From positions 2,302 to 66,301 of the forward strand of contig NZ_CAHP01000047.1 in assembly GCF_000294655.1 (NCBI RefSeq): DNA of 64,000 bases, written 5' to 3'. The translations under genes were made by a program, and so were the position numbers. Within the stretch, counting starts at the first letter, position 1. The number at the start of each line of letters is the position of its first letter. Below the pieces are notes generated by a model, which ran no database searches, had not been told where the DNA came from, and saw only the letters and a list, made by a program, of their open reading frames with translations. Source of the stretch: Magnetospirillum molischianum DSM 120. GTDB lineage: Bacteria; Pseudomonadota; Alphaproteobacteria; Rhodospirillales; Magnetospirillaceae. Positions 46,724 through 56,743 of this stretch are shown here, in pieces.

Positions 46724-47185
46724 ATGTCTGAGTCTGAGGGTACCGGACGCGAATTGCAGAGTGTGAGCCAGTCGCCCGCCCTGCCGGCTGAAAAGACGAT
46801 CAATCTCGCTCAGAGCGATGTGCTTGACCTCACCGGTCTCGACGAGACGCAGATCTCCGAGATCAAGCAGCAGCAGGCCGAAGGTATTGTCGCCGTCCAG
46901 ATCAAGGCCGCCGAAAAGAAGCTCGACGTTACCGCGCTTGATGCCGCGCTGACTTCGTTCACCGAACAGACCGCCCGCGCGGTCGAGGCCGGGACCCATG
47001 CCACGATCCAGCATTCCCAGACCAGCTCGATCGGCAAGACCGAAGTCGTGATCGGCAATACCGAGCGCGCCGCCTCGGGCAAGGTGTCGTCGAGCAGCGA
47101 CAGCCTTCAGAACAACAGCCTGACCATCCTTGGTGTCATCGGTATCGTCATCATCTTGTTGGCGGTGTTCGCCAAGGGCGGCTGA
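46724..47185 (+). CDS. Unrecognised small tail-anchored protein
   Basis: A 153-aa protein with no family I recognise. The first 130 residues are hydrophilic, Ser/Thr/Gln-rich with a helical stretch (about 35-95) containing many Ala and acidic residues. The C-terminus is a single hydrophobic helix (LTILGVIGIVIILLAVFAKGG), which suggests an inner-membrane tail anchor with a cytoplasmic body. It lies 105 nt after the methyltransferase gene and before a strong terminator. The start has a usable upstream purine stretch but no strong ribosome site. Confidence 0.7.
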   Translation: MSESEGTGRELQSVSQSPALPAEKTINLAQSDVLDLTGLDETQISEIKQQQAEGIVAVQIKAAEKKLDVTALDAALTSFTEQTARAVEAGTHATIQHSQTSSIGKTEVVIGNTERAASGKVSSSSDSLQNNSLTILGVIGIVIILLAVFAKGG

Positions 47186-47292
47186 TCGCGCTACGGCATA
47201 TCGCGTGATACACCGGTTTTAAGCATCGCCCACCGATCTCTGATCGGGGTGGGCTGCTGTCGTCGGGGGACGAGTAAAACCGGACAAAATAA

Positions 47293-47323
47293 GCGGGAGG
47301 GGGAGACCCTTCCCGCTTTTTTT
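47293..47323 (+). terminator. Strong rho-independent terminator
   Basis: GCGGGAGGGG (47293-47302) pairs with CCCTTCCCGC (47307-47316) through a GAGA tetraloop with one G-T wobble, and seven T residues follow. It ends the transcript of the tail-anchored protein gene. A second GC-rich hairpin (GCCCACC/GGTGGGC) lies upstream at 47228-47254. Confidence 0.9.
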
Positions 47324-47456
47324 CTCTCTTAACGAGATCGTTGTTCCGAGTAATTCCATTATCTTATCTTGAAACCATAGCCAATGGTCTACATCATAAG
47401 AGATGGGGCAGCCGATCTGTCGTCCTGCCTTGTGCCATGGTCAGGGGAGAATCGGG

Positions 47457-47915
47457 ATGAGAAATTCAGGCATGGCTCTTATGGCTGCGTTAGCCACTAT
47501 GCTGACGGTGCCGGCCCTGGCGGCGACCGAGAAGGGGACCGCTGACGAGGCGATTGCAATGACCCGCAAGGCGGTGGCGTTCCTGTCCAAGGAAGGGCCG
47601 GATGCGGCCCTTACCGCTTTTACCGGGAAGGACCCACGCTTCAACGACCGCGACCTCTACGTCATCGTTTATGGCCAGGACGGTAAATGCCTGGCTCATG
47701 GCGCCAACCCCAAGCTGGTCGGCAAGGATCTGATCGAGAACCAGGATACGGACGGAAAGTTCTATATCCGGGAACGGGTCGAGGCGGCCAAGTCAAAGTC
47801 GTCCTTCTGGTTGGATTACAAATTCACCAACCCGACGACGAAAAAAATAGAGCCGAAATCAACTTATTGCGAGACATCGACCGACAAAATCGTCTGTGTT
47901 GGAATCTATAAATAA
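47457..47915 (+). CDS. Secreted single-Cache-domain protein
   Basis: A 152-aa exported protein: the signal peptide (about 1-23, cleavage after ALA) is followed by a Cache-type ligand-binding fold with AVAFLSKEGPDAALTAF, LYVIVYGQDGKCLAHGANPKLVGKDL and FWLDYKFTNPTTKKIEPKS. It has no membrane anchor or signalling domain after it. AGGGGAG precedes the ATG at 47457. It lies 38 nt before a chemoreceptor gene, so it may be a periplasmic sensor partner of that receptor. Confidence 0.82.
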   Translation: MRNSGMALMAALATMLTVPALAATEKGTADEAIAMTRKAVAFLSKEGPDAALTAFTGKDPRFNDRDLYVIVYGQDGKCLAHGANPKLVGKDLIENQDTDGKFYIRERVEAAKSKSSFWLDYKFTNPTTKKIEPKSTYCETSTDKIVCVGIYK

Positions 47916-47953
47916 AGAACCCGATGTAACAGTTTCTGGCGGGAGAATCTGCG

Positions 47954-49651
47954 ATGCGTTGGGTCAATGACATGAGCATTCGGGCCAAGGTGTCGTTGGC
48001 TCCCGCTTTTATCGGATTGGTGCTGATCGCCCTCTCGATCAATGGCGTGGTTGCATTGAGCGGGGTTCTGAACCAAGTCGAGACCGATCGCGTGATCGCG
48101 GAAAAGTCCACTCGGATCGACGATTTCACCATCGGTGTCCTGGGGGTTAAATCGACTCTTTACCGGCTGGTGTCGATTGCTTCGAATGAGACCGACGAGG
48201 CCAAGGTGGCCCGCATGTCGAAGGAGACGCTGGCCGCTCTGGACGCACTGGCGCAGCCACTGGAGCAATTGAGGCAGGTTTCTGTCGAACTGGGCGTCGA
48301 TGCCGCTCTGATCGACGAAACGGTCAAGCGTCAGCAGGCGTTCCTGAAAGCGGCTCATGTCGTTGCCGATATGGTTGAATCCGACGTCGGCACCGCACTG
48401 ACGATGATGGGGCCGACTGATCGCGCCTATCTGGCGGCCGAGCAGAGCCTGAAGAGCCTCAACAGTTCGATCGATCGCAACCGTGCGGCGGAGGTTGCCG
48501 AGGGCACGTATTCGATGGAGGCGCAGCGCCGGACCTTCGTTATCCTGGCTGTCGTTGCGGTGCTGGTCGGGACTGTGATGTCTTGGCTGTTGTCGATGCG
48601 GATCGTCGGGCCGATCCACGCTCTAACCCAGTCGATGGGGCGGTTGGCTGGACGCGATTACACCTTCGAAATTCCGTCGCGGGACCAGAAGGATGAGGTT
48701 GGCCAGATGGCGCGCGCCGTCGAAGTGTTTCGCGATGGGATGATCCGCGCCGACCGCGCCGCCGCCGAGGCGGAAGCGTCGCGCCAGCGGCGTGAGGATC
48801 GTGTTCGCGCCATCGAGACTCTGACCGGAACATTCGACCGCGATGTCGGTTCGGCGCTGGGGGTGGTGGAGGGAGCCGTTGACGAATTGCAGCTCACTGC
48901 CCGCGAAATGGCTTCCAATGCCGACCAGACCAGCCAACAGGCCGGAATTGTCGCCGCCGCGACAACCCAGGCGTCGAGCAGCGTTCAAACCGTTGCCAGC
49001 GCTGCCGAGCAATTGTCCTCTTCTATCGCCGAAATCTCTCGTCAGGTCGAACAATCGTCGCGGATCGCCAGCACCGCTTCGACCGAGGCGGAGCAGACCG
49101 ATTCGACCGTTCGGGGGTTGTCTGATAGTTCGGTTCGGATCGGGGCTGTCGTCAGTCTGATCAGCGATATTGCCAGCCAGACCAATTTGCTGGCCTTGAA
49201 CGCCACCATCGAAGCGGCACGGGCGGGCGAAGCGGGCAAGGGCTTTGCCGTTGTCGCCAACGAGGTCAAGCACCTCGCCAACCAGACAGCGCGGGCGACC
49301 GAGGAAATCGGAGCCCAGATCGGCGCGGTTCAAAGCGCGACCGAACGAGTGGTTGCCGATATCGCCACCATCGTGGCCCGGATTCAGGAAATCAACGGCA
49401 TCGCCGGAGCCATCGCCGCCGCTGTCGAGGAGCAATCGGCGGCGACCGCCGAAATCGCCCGCAACATTCAGCAGGCGGCGGTGGGCACCGGACAGGTCTC
49501 CGAGACGATCCGCCATGTCACCCTGGCGGCGGCCGAAACCGGGCGCGCATCGTCTCAAGTGCTGGACTCCACCGGGTCCTTGACCCGCGAGGCTGGCCAT
49601 CTAAAGAGCCTCGTCGAGAGTTTTGTCTCGGAAATGCGAGCTGTTCGATAA
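47954..49651 (+). CDS. Methyl-accepting chemotaxis protein
   Basis: A 565-aa chemoreceptor: membrane helix 1 (about 14-36), a periplasmic helical-bundle domain (37-190), membrane helix 2 (about 195-213), HAMP (214-270) and a signalling domain to the C-terminus. The hairpin tip reads [28 protein letters not shown], split here over about 28 residues. It has no C-terminal CheR-tethering pentapeptide. The periplasmic part looks like a four-helix bundle, not Cache, so the neighbouring secreted Cache protein could supply ligand recognition. Confidence 0.95.
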   Translation: MRWVNDMSIRAKVSLAPAFIGLVLIALSINGVVALSGVLNQVETDRVIAEKSTRIDDFTIGVLGVKSTLYRLVSIASNETDEAKVARMSKETLAALDALAQPLEQLRQVSVELGVDAALIDETVKRQQAFLKAAHVVADMVESDVGTALTMMGPTDRAYLAAEQSLKSLNSSIDRNRAAEVAEGTYSMEAQRRTFVILAVVAVLVGTVMSWLLSMRIVGPIHALTQSMGRLAGRDYTFEIPSRDQKDEVGQMARAVEVFRDGMIRADRAAAEAEASRQRREDRVRAIETLTGTFDRDVGSALGVVEGAVDELQLTAREMASNADQTSQQAGIVAAATTQASSSVQTVASAAEQLSSSIAEISRQVEQSSRIASTASTEAEQTDSTVRGLSDSSVRIGAVVSLISDIASQTNLLALNATIEAARAGEAGKGFAVVANEVKHLANQTARATEEIGAQIGAVQSATERVVADIATIVARIQEINGIAGAIAAAVEEQSAATAEIARNIQQAAVGTGQVSETIRHVTLAAAETGRASSQVLDSTGSLTREAGHLKSLVESFVSEMRAVR

Positions 49652-49750
49652 TTAAAGTGGGTTTGATGTGAACGCGGGCTTGATTCGTCGCGGCCGATTT
49701 GCTATTTCCCTGTCTCCCCGACGGCACAGGTCCGAAGGGAGCCAGGGTTT

Positions 49751-49837
49751 GCGGCCATGGCGGAATTGGTAGACGCGCAAGCTTGAGGTGCTTGTGGGGT
49801 AACTCCCGTGGAAGTTCGAGTCTTCTTGGCCGCACCA
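49751..49837 (+). tRNA. tRNA-Leu (anticodon GAG)
   Basis: An 87-nt class II tRNA. The acceptor stem is GCGGCCA/TGGCCGC with discriminator A and an encoded CCA. The anticodon stem CAAGC/GCTTG encloses TTGAGGT, giving GAG (reads CUC/CUU). A long variable arm (GGGGTAACTCCC region) and the T-arm GTTCGAGTC are present. Confidence 0.96.
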
Positions 49838-49850
49838 CCTTACGACCCCA

Positions 49851-49876
49851 GGCCCGCCGGCTTCCCCCGGCGGGCC
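49851..49876 (+). terminator. GC-rich hairpin after tRNA-Leu
   Basis: GGCCCGCCGG and CCGGCGGGCC form a perfect 10-bp stem with a 6-nt loop, 13 nt after the tRNA end. It is followed by TTGTCGTTT, a broken T-run. It probably terminates the tRNA transcript. Confidence 0.7.
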
Positions 49877-49914
49877 TTGTCGTTTCCGGCGGACCCCGTT
49901 GCGCGGAGGCGCCC

Positions 49915-50610
49915 TTGACCCCCGACGAAATCCTTGCCCGCGTGCTCTATCGCGATCAGGACGTGATCGTTCTCGATAAACCGGCCGGGCTGGCGGTGCA
50001 CGCCGGTCCGGGGACGACCGATCATCTCGAGCTTTATCTCGATCCGCTTCGTTTCGGTTGGAGCCAGAATCCGCGTCTGGCTCACCGGCTGGACCGCGAT
50101 ACGTCCGGCTGTCTGATCCTGGGCCGCCACGACAAGGCGCTGAAGCGGCTGGGGCGGATGTTCGAAACTCACCGGATCGAGAAGGTTTATTGGTCGGTCT
50201 GTATCGGTGCGCCGCCGCAAGCGCGGGGCCGGGTCGAGGCTCCGCTGCTGAAAGTGTCCGAGCCGGGGAAGGGCTGGCGGGTTCGGGTCGATCCCGCTGG
50301 GCAGAGGGCGGTGACCGACTGGGTGGTGCTGGGGCAGGCAGATGGCCTTTGCTGGGTCGAGTGGCGGCCGCGTACCGGCCGTACCCACCAAATTCGTGCC
50401 CATGCCGCCCATCTCGGCTGTCCTTTGCTGGGGGACGCCGTTCACGGCGGCGATCCGGCTCCGGTCGCACCGTTGCACCTGCACTCGCGCGCGGTGACCA
50501 TTCCGTCGCTGGCTCCGTCCCGTTCGTTCATCGAAGCAGAGGCTATGCCGCCGATTGCCCTGCGGGCCGCACTGGAGCTATGCGGGGCGTCGATCGCGAG
50601 GGCGTCTTGA
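49915..50610 (+). CDS. RluA-family pseudouridine synthase
   Basis: A 231-aa RNA pseudouridine synthase. VIVLDKPAGLAVHAG starts the catalytic domain, HRLDRDTSGCLILGR holds the catalytic Asp, and EWRPRTGRTHQIRAHAAHLGCPLLGD is the family substrate-binding stretch (split over about 26 residues). There is no S4 domain, and the short length is like RluA (23S 746/tRNA 32), though the exact target is not determined. The start is the TTG at 49915 with GGAGG at proper spacing; the upstream in-frame sequence crosses the tRNA. Confidence 0.88.
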   Translation: MTPDEILARVLYRDQDVIVLDKPAGLAVHAGPGTTDHLELYLDPLRFGWSQNPRLAHRLDRDTSGCLILGRHDKALKRLGRMFETHRIEKVYWSVCIGAPPQARGRVEAPLLKVSEPGKGWRVRVDPAGQRAVTDWVVLGQADGLCWVEWRPRTGRTHQIRAHAAHLGCPLLGDAVHGGDPAPVAPLHLHSRAVTIPSLAPSRSFIEAEAMPPIALRAALELCGASIARAS

Positions 50611-50664
50611 CACTCGTTCCCGGCGGGCGGACTCTGCCTCTCTAAACTGGGGGGAGAGCGGCAG

Positions 50665-51522
50665 ATGGCTTATTTCGATCACATTATTGCATGTAACAAA
50701 CACGATCTTTCGCGGTTCCGTCCCTTTCTGGTCGATGGAGCGGCGGTTGGGCGCGTTCGCCACGATGTCGCCCATCGTCTGGCCCAGTATCCAGAGGTGT
50801 TCCGGGTTACTCGCGATGGGGTCTTGCTTCATCCCCTCCTGACTCAGCCGGATGAGCGTACCGAGGCGGTTTGTTCTGTCGCGGCCGATTTGAATCGCGA
50901 TTGGGGAACGCCGGCGCTGCGGGGGGAGATGTACCGAGTGGTGGCCCAGTTCGGTACCGCGCCGGTGATGAGTGTCGATCGGGGAGTCGTCAGTCTGTTC
51001 GGCATCCGGGCCTTTGGGGTTCATGTCAATGGCTTCGTCCGCCGTCCCGAAGGCGATGCGCTGTGGATTGGCCGCCGCGCCGCCAACAAGACCGTCGCAC
51101 CGGGAGCGCTCGACAACATGGTCGCCGGAGGTCAGCCGTCCGGCCTGACCCTGTTCGAGAATTTGCGGAAGGAAGCCGCCGAGGAAGCCGATATCCCCGC
51201 CGCTCTGGCCGCGACCGCCCGCCCGGTCGGGGCTGTCTCCTATTGCATGGAAGACGAGTGGGGATTGAAGCCCGACGTGATGTATTGCTTCGATCTGGAG
51301 GTTCCGGCCGATTTCGTGCCTCGTAACACCGACGGCGAAATCGAGGACTTCACCCTGATGCCGGTGGAAGAGGTGGCTCGGCTAGTCCGCGACACCAACC
51401 GCTTCAAATTCAATGTCAATCTGGTGATCATCGATTTCCTGATCCGTCACGGATATCTGTCGCCCGATACCGAACCGACCTATCTTGATCTGATTGCCGG
51501 ACTGCGCCGCGGCGTGGGGTGA
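50665..51522 (+). CDS. DUF4743-Nudix hydrolase
   Basis: A 285-aa protein. The N-terminal DUF4743 domain (about 1-120; [18 protein letters not shown] and [10 protein letters not shown]) is joined to a Nudix domain (about 125-260) with a diverged Nudix box ([14 protein letters not shown], the usual R changed to K and G to A). Relatives include the Nudix half of fungal thiamine pyrophosphokinase Tnr3, which dephosphorylates damaged thiamine diphosphate. The E residues of the box needed for metal binding are kept. Its substrate here is not established. Confidence 0.83.
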   Translation: MAYFDHIIACNKHDLSRFRPFLVDGAAVGRVRHDVAHRLAQYPEVFRVTRDGVLLHPLLTQPDERTEAVCSVAADLNRDWGTPALRGEMYRVVAQFGTAPVMSVDRGVVSLFGIRAFGVHVNGFVRRPEGDALWIGRRAANKTVAPGALDNMVAGGQPSGLTLFENLRKEAAEEADIPAALAATARPVGAVSYCMEDEWGLKPDVMYCFDLEVPADFVPRNTDGEIEDFTLMPVEEVARLVRDTNRFKFNVNLVIIDFLIRHGYLSPDTEPTYLDLIAGLRRGVG

Positions 51523-52156
51523 TCCCCCGCCGTTCCTACGGCTCGGAGCGCTCGCCCATGCATATGCTGTCTCGTCTTTGTGTCGTGATCGGCTTGGGCG
51601 TGTTGCCAACCGGGTCGTGGGAAGCCGCGACATCCGCATCTTTTCCCGCCGTTTCGTCGTTCTCATCCGGTCCCTATCGCGGGGCGTCGGTCCGGGGGCG
51701 CGCGTTCGCGCCCGTCCCTGTCGGTGGGGTGTTGGACGAGGACGAATCCGAGGACTTGACTTGTCCAGACTGGCGCTCGCGGCAATAGGGCGGGTTGACG
51801 CTTACCGCATGAATCGCGCGCCGAGCAGTTTGGACAGTTTATTTTCCCCCGCCTTGGCGCCTGGGTGTTTTTACTTACAGACGAAGGAATTATCCATCTC
51901 GGGTTGTGCTTTTTCCCAGCCAATGCCGCAGTTTAGGTGTTACAGTTTCGTTACGCCAGACCCGGCTGTGTTCCAACGACCAGAGCTTATTCTTGTGCGG
52001 TGCGGTAAGGGAGGGTGGGTGTTCTTTCCCTCATTCGGGTTGATTTTCCAGCCCAAAGTCATTGCTCCAACGGCTCTGCGGGTCTATGGTCGCACCTCTT
52101 TCGCGGCGGCGGCACGGCGTCTAGCTGCCACATCTAAGTCAGGGAGACGGGATCAG
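51523..52156. other. 634-bp leader region of pckG
   Basis: Between the Nudix gene and pckG there is no firm gene. The part at 51790-52130 is less GC-rich than its flanks and reads through in frame with pckG, but without coding character (no family match; an odd Cys/Phe/Ser-rich translation). The pckG promoter and a long untranslated leader are the likely content. No known riboswitch pattern was recognised. Confidence 0.5.
51558..51788 (+). CDS. Doubtful small exported protein
   Basis: A 76-aa frame whose start ([19 protein letters not shown]) resembles a signal peptide and is followed by Ala/Ser-rich and then acidic residues. A GGAG lies about 10 nt upstream. No family is recognised, so it may be chance in GC-rich DNA. 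It is recorded because it is the only gene-like frame in the pckG leader. Confidence 0.25.
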   Translation: MHMLSRLCVVIGLGVLPTGSWEAATSASFPAVSSFSSGPYRGASVRGRAFAPVPVGGVLDEDESEDLTCPDWRSRQ

Positions 52157-54004
52157 ATGAGCGGACCAGGGATTCCCAGCGGTTTGACGACAAATACCAA
52201 GTTGCTGGGGTGGATTGAAGAGATGGCGCTTTTGTGCCGTCCCGACAGTATTCACATCTGTGATGGCTCCCAGGCTGAATACGATGCTCTGTGTGCGAAA
52301 ATGGTCGCAAGCGGGACGATGATCCGACTCAATCCGGATCTGCGCCCCAACAGCTACCTGTCCCGATCCGACCCCCGAGACGTGGCTCGAGTCGAGGACC
52401 GAACTTTTATCTGCTCCTTGAACCGCAACGATGCCGGCCCAACCAATAATTGGGTCGATCCGAAGGAAATGAAGGCCCGGATGCGGCCTTTGTACGACGG
52501 TTGCATGCAGGGCCGCACCATGTACGTGGTGCCGTTCTCGATGGGACCGCTCGGTTCGTCGATCGCCCATATCGGCGTCGAGATCACCGACAGCCCCTAT
52601 GTCGCCACCAACATGCGGATCATGACCCGCATGGGTAAGAAGGTGCTGGATCTGCTCGGCACCGATGGCGAGTTCGTCCGTTGCCTTCATTCGGTCGGCC
52701 TGCCGCTCGCGCCCGGTCAGGCGGATGTGCCTTGGCCGTGCAATCCCGACAACATCCACATCACCCACTTCCCCGAGGAACGGCAGATCTGGTCGTTCGG
52801 CTCGGGTTACGGCGGCAATGCCCTGTTGGGCAAGAAGTGCTTCGCGTTGCGTATCGCCTCGGTGATGGCGCGTGACGAAGGCTGGCTGGCCGAGCACATG
52901 CTGATCGTCGGCGTCGAGAACCCGGAAGGCGAGAAGACCTATGTCGCCGCCGCGTTCCCCTCCGCTTGCGGCAAGACCAATTTCGCGATGCTGGTTCCGC
53001 CGAAGGGCTTCGACGGCTGGAAGATCTGGACCGTTGGCGACGATATCGCCTGGATCAAGCCGGGTGCCGATGGACGTTTCCACGCCATCAATCCCGAGGC
53101 TGGTTTCTTCGGCGTTGCTCCCGGTACCGGTGCCAAGACCAATCCCAGCGCCATTGCCGCCTGCGCCAGCAATTCGATCTTCACCAATGTCGGCTTGACC
53201 GACGATGGCGACGTGTGGTGGGAAGGTCTCTCCGACGAGGCTCCGGCCCATCTGATCGATTGGCGCGGCAATGACTGGACCCCGGCCAGCGAGACCCCGG
53301 CGGCCCATCCCAACGCCCGCTTCACCGCCCCGGTCAGCCAGTGCCCGAGTGTCGATCCCGAGTGGGAGAATCCGGCCGGTGTGCCGATTTCGGCCTTCAT
53401 CGTCGGTGGCCGTCTGTCGAAGAACGCTCCGTTGGTGACCCAGGCCTTTAATTGGGCCCATGGCGTCTATCTCGGCGCGACGATGGGGTCCGAGGCGACC
53501 GCCGCCGCCGTCGGTCAGGCCGCTATCCGCCGCGATCCCTTCGCCATGCTGCCGTTCTGCGGCTATAACATGGCCGATTACTTCAACCATTGGCTCAACA
53601 TGGGGCGGGCGGTGAAGAACCCGCCGCCGATCTTCCGCGTCAATTGGTTCCGCAAGGGTGCCGACGGCAAGTTCATGTGGCCGGGCTATGGCCAGAACAT
53701 GCGGGTGTTGAAGTGGATCGTCGATCGCGTCCATGGTCGCGCTCGTGCCGTGGAATGCCCGATTGGTCTGGTTCCGACCTATCACGATATCGAATGGGCC
53801 GGTCTTGATTACTCGCGGGAAACCTTCAAGGAATTGATGCGGATCGACCGTGAGGCCGGCGTTGCCGACGCGCGCAGCCAGGAAGATTTGTTCGACAAAT
53901 TCCTGGACCGTGTGCCGAAGGAGATGCTGTTCGAGCGTGAGATGCTGAAGTCTCGCCTGTGGCGCGCTCCGGCGGTGTGGGAACTGGCCAGCGAGGTCGA
54001 GTAA
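52157..54004 (+). CDS. pckG: GTP-dependent phosphoenolpyruvate carboxykinase
   Basis: It interconverts oxaloacetate and PEP with GTP (gluconeogenesis/anaplerosis). The 615-aa protein begins with [23 protein letters not shown] and has [20 protein letters not shown]. The kinase P-loop with the hyper-reactive Cys is [15 protein letters not shown], the second Asp motif is GDDIAWI, and [16 protein letters not shown] and the GTP-binding [11 protein letters not shown] follow. The length is normal. The ATG at 52157 has AGGGAG upstream, and a long in-frame extension to 51494 is non-coding in character. A strong terminator follows. Confidence 0.96.
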   Translation: MSGPGIPSGLTTNTKLLGWIEEMALLCRPDSIHICDGSQAEYDALCAKMVASGTMIRLNPDLRPNSYLSRSDPRDVARVEDRTFICSLNRNDAGPTNNWVDPKEMKARMRPLYDGCMQGRTMYVVPFSMGPLGSSIAHIGVEITDSPYVATNMRIMTRMGKKVLDLLGTDGEFVRCLHSVGLPLAPGQADVPWPCNPDNIHITHFPEERQIWSFGSGYGGNALLGKKCFALRIASVMARDEGWLAEHMLIVGVENPEGEKTYVAAAFPSACGKTNFAMLVPPKGFDGWKIWTVGDDIAWIKPGADGRFHAINPEAGFFGVAPGTGAKTNPSAIAACASNSIFTNVGLTDDGDVWWEGLSDEAPAHLIDWRGNDWTPASETPAAHPNARFTAPVSQCPSVDPEWENPAGVPISAFIVGGRLSKNAPLVTQAFNWAHGVYLGATMGSEATAAAVGQAAIRRDPFAMLPFCGYNMADYFNHWLNMGRAVKNPPPIFRVNWFRKGADGKFMWPGYGQNMRVLKWIVDRVHGRARAVECPIGLVPTYHDIEWAGLDYSRETFKELMRIDREAGVADARSQEDLFDKFLDRVPKEMLFEREMLKSRLWRAPAVWELASEVE

Positions 54005-54033
54005 CCCGGCACGTTGCCGCAATGATCGGAAGG

Positions 54034-54065
54034 GGGGTCGGGAACAGTTGTTTCCGGCCCCTTTT
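54034..54065 (+). terminator. Rho-independent terminator of pckG
   Basis: GGGGTCGGGAAC pairs with GTTTCCGGCCCC (12 pairs with two wobbles) around an AGTT loop, followed by TTTTCTC, 30 nt after the pckG stop. Confidence 0.88.
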
Positions 54066-54211
54066 CTCTGATGGGGTTCTGATCGCGGCAATTCCGTATC
54101 CTACAGCGGTGGCTGGGGTTTGCGTCGGCAATGGGCATCCCAATATAAGAAGAGGCAACGGACAGAAGGTGAATTCCCGCCTGGCCGCCCCTCTCTTGGC
54201 CGTATCCCAAC

Positions 54212-54820
54212 ATGGGTTCGGCATGGGAAAATCTTAAGAGTCAGAGCGCCCGTAAACGGTATGAAGGGCGCAAGGAGCGGCTGTTGGCACCTCTTTCCCA
54301 GACAGTTGACACAACTCATCGCGGTGCCACCGATTGCGGTGACCTTGGCATCAGCATTGATCGACAGGGGCGATGGTTTTACCACGGCTCGCCCATTGCC
54401 CGCCGCGAGATGGTGTGTCTCTTCGCCGGGATGATGTGCCGGGCCGAGGATGGCGGCTATCTGCTGGCGACCCCGGATGAGGTCGGGCGGATCGTGGTCG
54501 AGGATGTGCCCTTTCTTGCCGTCGAGATGTTCGTCTGCGGGTGTGGCCGCGAGGCGACGATTTCTTTTCGCACCAATGTCGATGCAATCGTGACTCTGGA
54601 TGCCGATCATCCGCTACGGGTGGTCGAGACCCCCGAGACAGGCGAACCGTCGCCGTATGTCCTGATCGGTGACGGACTGGAAGCGCGCCTGACACGATCC
54701 GTGTATTATGAACTGGTAGCCCGAGGGTGGGAGGAAGACCTTGGGGGCGAAAGGGTTCATGGCTTATGGAGCAGAGGAACGTTTTTTCCTTTGGGTCAAC
54801 TGGACGATCAGCCCGGTTGA
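54212..54820 (+). CDS. DUF1285-family protein
   Basis: A 202-aa soluble protein. DLGISIDRQGRWFYHGSPIARREMV and GGYLLATPDEVGRIVVEDVPFLAVEM are typical of DUF1285. The family has a small beta-rich fold of unknown role. In alphaproteobacteria it commonly precedes a CoA-pyrophosphatase Nudix gene and the CCA-adding enzyme gene, as here. The next gene starts inside its last 55 nt. Confidence 0.85.
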   Translation: MGSAWENLKSQSARKRYEGRKERLLAPLSQTVDTTHRGATDCGDLGISIDRQGRWFYHGSPIARREMVCLFAGMMCRAEDGGYLLATPDEVGRIVVEDVPFLAVEMFVCGCGREATISFRTNVDAIVTLDADHPLRVVETPETGEPSPYVLIGDGLEARLTRSVYYELVARGWEEDLGGERVHGLWSRGTFFPLGQLDDQPG

Positions 54821-55428
54821 ACGTCGAGACTGTTTCCGGGCGTCTGGCCGCTCAGGCCAAGACAGCTCTGCGCGGCGATCCTGATCCTTCCGCGTCTCTT
54901 GTTCCGCCGGAATCCTCTGGCGCTCTGGTTCCTGCGGCGGTTCTGGTGCCTCTCGTCGATCACCCCGGCGAGATGACCGTTCTACTGACCCGGCGCACCC
55001 AACATCTGGCCCACCATCCCGGACAGATCAGCTTTCCCGGCGGACGGCTTGATCCCGAAGACGAGGGCGATCCGGTCGTTTGTGCCCTGCGCGAAACCGC
55101 CGAGGAAGTAGGGCTGGACTCCGATCGTATCCGGGTGCTGGGGCAGCTCGACCAGTATGTCACCGGCACCGGCTTTCTGATTACTCCGGTGGTCGGGTTG
55201 GTCCGGCCGCCATTCACCGTGATTCCCGACCCGTTCGAGGTCGCCGACGTGTTCGAGGTGCCATTGTCTTTTATTCTCGACCGCGCCAATCATCAGCACC
55301 ATGTCCGTGTTGTCGGCGGACAAAGCCGATCGTTTTGGGCGTTGTCCTGGGGTGATTTCTTGATCTGGGGGGCCACCGCCGGAATTCTGGTCAATCTGTC
55401 CGAGGTGCTGGCGGATGCCGAAGGCTGA
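54766..55428 (+). CDS. CoA pyrophosphatase-type Nudix hydrolase
   Basis: A 220-aa Nudix protein of the NudL/CoA-diphosphatase group. The motif LLTRRTQHLAHHPGQISFPGG (split: LLTRRTQHL then HHPGQISFPGGR) matches the CoA-specific NuCoA motif. The Nudix box is GGRLDPEDEG followed by ALRETAEEVGL. It hydrolyses CoA or acyl-CoA to phosphopantetheine and 3',5'-ADP. The start is taken at the ATG at 54766; a GTG at 54727 is possible. It overlaps the gene before and the gene after. Confidence 0.88.
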   Translation: MEQRNVFSFGSTGRSARLNVETVSGRLAAQAKTALRGDPDPSASLVPPESSGALVPAAVLVPLVDHPGEMTVLLTRRTQHLAHHPGQISFPGGRLDPEDEGDPVVCALRETAEEVGLDSDRIRVLGQLDQYVTGTGFLITPVVGLVRPPFTVIPDPFEVADVFEVPLSFILDRANHQHHVRVVGGQSRSFWALSWGDFLIWGATAGILVNLSEVLADAEG

Positions 55429-56743
55429 TCCGTCCGTGCCGGATGGGCTGTACCGGCCATCTCTCACCGAACCAATCGGTCAATTGTCGCCGCAGCGCTG
55501 GATGCAAGCGCCCGAAACCCGTGCGGTGATCGCGGCTTTGATGGCCGATGGCGTCACGGTGCGGTTCGTCGGCGGTTGTGTCCGCGATTCGGTGCAGAAC
55601 CGTCCGATCTCGGATATCGATATCGCCACGCCCGATCCGCCCGAACGGGTGCTGGCGCTGCTTGACGACGCTGGTATCCGGGCGATCCCAACCGGGCTGG
55701 CGCACGGCACCGTTACCGCCGTGATCGGCGAAGCCCATTTCGAGATCACCACGTTGCGCCGTGACGTCGCCACCGATGGCCGTCACGCCAGCGTCGTCTT
55801 TACCGACGATTGGGTTGCCGATGCCGCTCGGCGCGACTTCACCTTTAATGCGATGTCGGCCGATCCACAGGGGCGGATCTATGACCCGTTCAACGGTCTG
55901 GCCGATCTTGGAGCAGGGCGGGTGTGCTTTGTCGGCAATCCGGTTCACCGGATCGAGGAAGATACTCTTCGGCTGCTGCGATTCTTTCGCTTTCAGGCTT
56001 TCTACGGCCGGGGGGCTGCCTGCGATAAGTCCGCTCTGGCCGCCTGCCGTCAATTGGCTCCGCGTCTGGTCGATCTGTCGGGCGAGCGGGTGGCGTCCGA
56101 GTTGCTGCGGTTGCTGGGCTCCGACGATCCGGCGACGATCCTGCTGGTGATGCAGGGGGTGGGGGTGCTGTCGGTGATCCTGCCCGAGGGCGAGGACGTG
56201 ACCCGGCTGCGTCAACTCGCCTGGCTGGAACGCCGGGGCTTGGTTCGCTCCGATATCCATCCCGATCCGTTGCGACGGTTAGCGGCGTTGCTTGGCTCCG
56301 ATCCCGTCGCGGCTCGGTCGGTTACGGCCCGGCTGAAATTGTCGGGAGTGGCGCGTGACCGATTGGTGGCGATGGCCGCGCCCGATTCCGAAATCGCTCC
56401 CGGTCTCGATTCCGCCGCCCGTCGCCGGATACTGCGCCGCCTGGGTAGCGATTTGGTCCGCGATCTGGTTCTGCTGGCCTGGGCACGGCACCGGATCGGG
56501 ATTGTCCATGCCGATCCGGTCGATACCGTCGGCTGGATCGGCCTACTTGACGACGCTGCCGCCTGGGTGCCGGTTGAACTGCCGGTTAAGGGCCGCGATC
56601 TGCTGGCCCTTGGCGCGCCCGCTGGACCGGAGATTGGCCGCGTGCTGGCTCGCCTCGATGGGTGGTGGGAAGAACGGGACTACCGCCCGACGCGGGACGA
56701 ATGCCTAGAGGCGGCGCGTCGGGCGGTGGCAGGATCGTTATAG
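55415..56743 (+). CDS. cca: CCA tRNA nucleotidyltransferase
   Basis: A class II nucleotidyltransferase (442 aa) that adds or repairs tRNA 3' CCA ends. RFVGGCVRDSVQNRPISDIDIATPD holds the G[G]xVRD and DxD catalytic motifs (split over about 25 residues). TLRRDVATDGRHASVVF and DAARRDFTFNAMS are the next family blocks, and RIEEDTLRLLRFFRFQA starts the neck. It begins 14 nt inside the end of the Nudix gene and ends overlapping the convergent yqaA-like gene by 6 nt. Confidence 0.94.
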   Translation: MPKADPSVPDGLYRPSLTEPIGQLSPQRWMQAPETRAVIAALMADGVTVRFVGGCVRDSVQNRPISDIDIATPDPPERVLALLDDAGIRAIPTGLAHGTVTAVIGEAHFEITTLRRDVATDGRHASVVFTDDWVADAARRDFTFNAMSADPQGRIYDPFNGLADLGAGRVCFVGNPVHRIEEDTLRLLRFFRFQAFYGRGAACDKSALAACRQLAPRLVDLSGERVASELLRLLGSDDPATILLVMQGVGVLSVILPEGEDVTRLRQLAWLERRGLVRSDIHPDPLRRLAALLGSDPVAARSVTARLKLSGVARDRLVAMAAPDSEIAPGLDSAARRRILRRLGSDLVRDLVLLAWARHRIGIVHADPVDTVGWIGLLDDAAAWVPVELPVKGRDLLALGAPAGPEIGRVLARLDGWWEERDYRPTRDECLEAARRAVAGSL

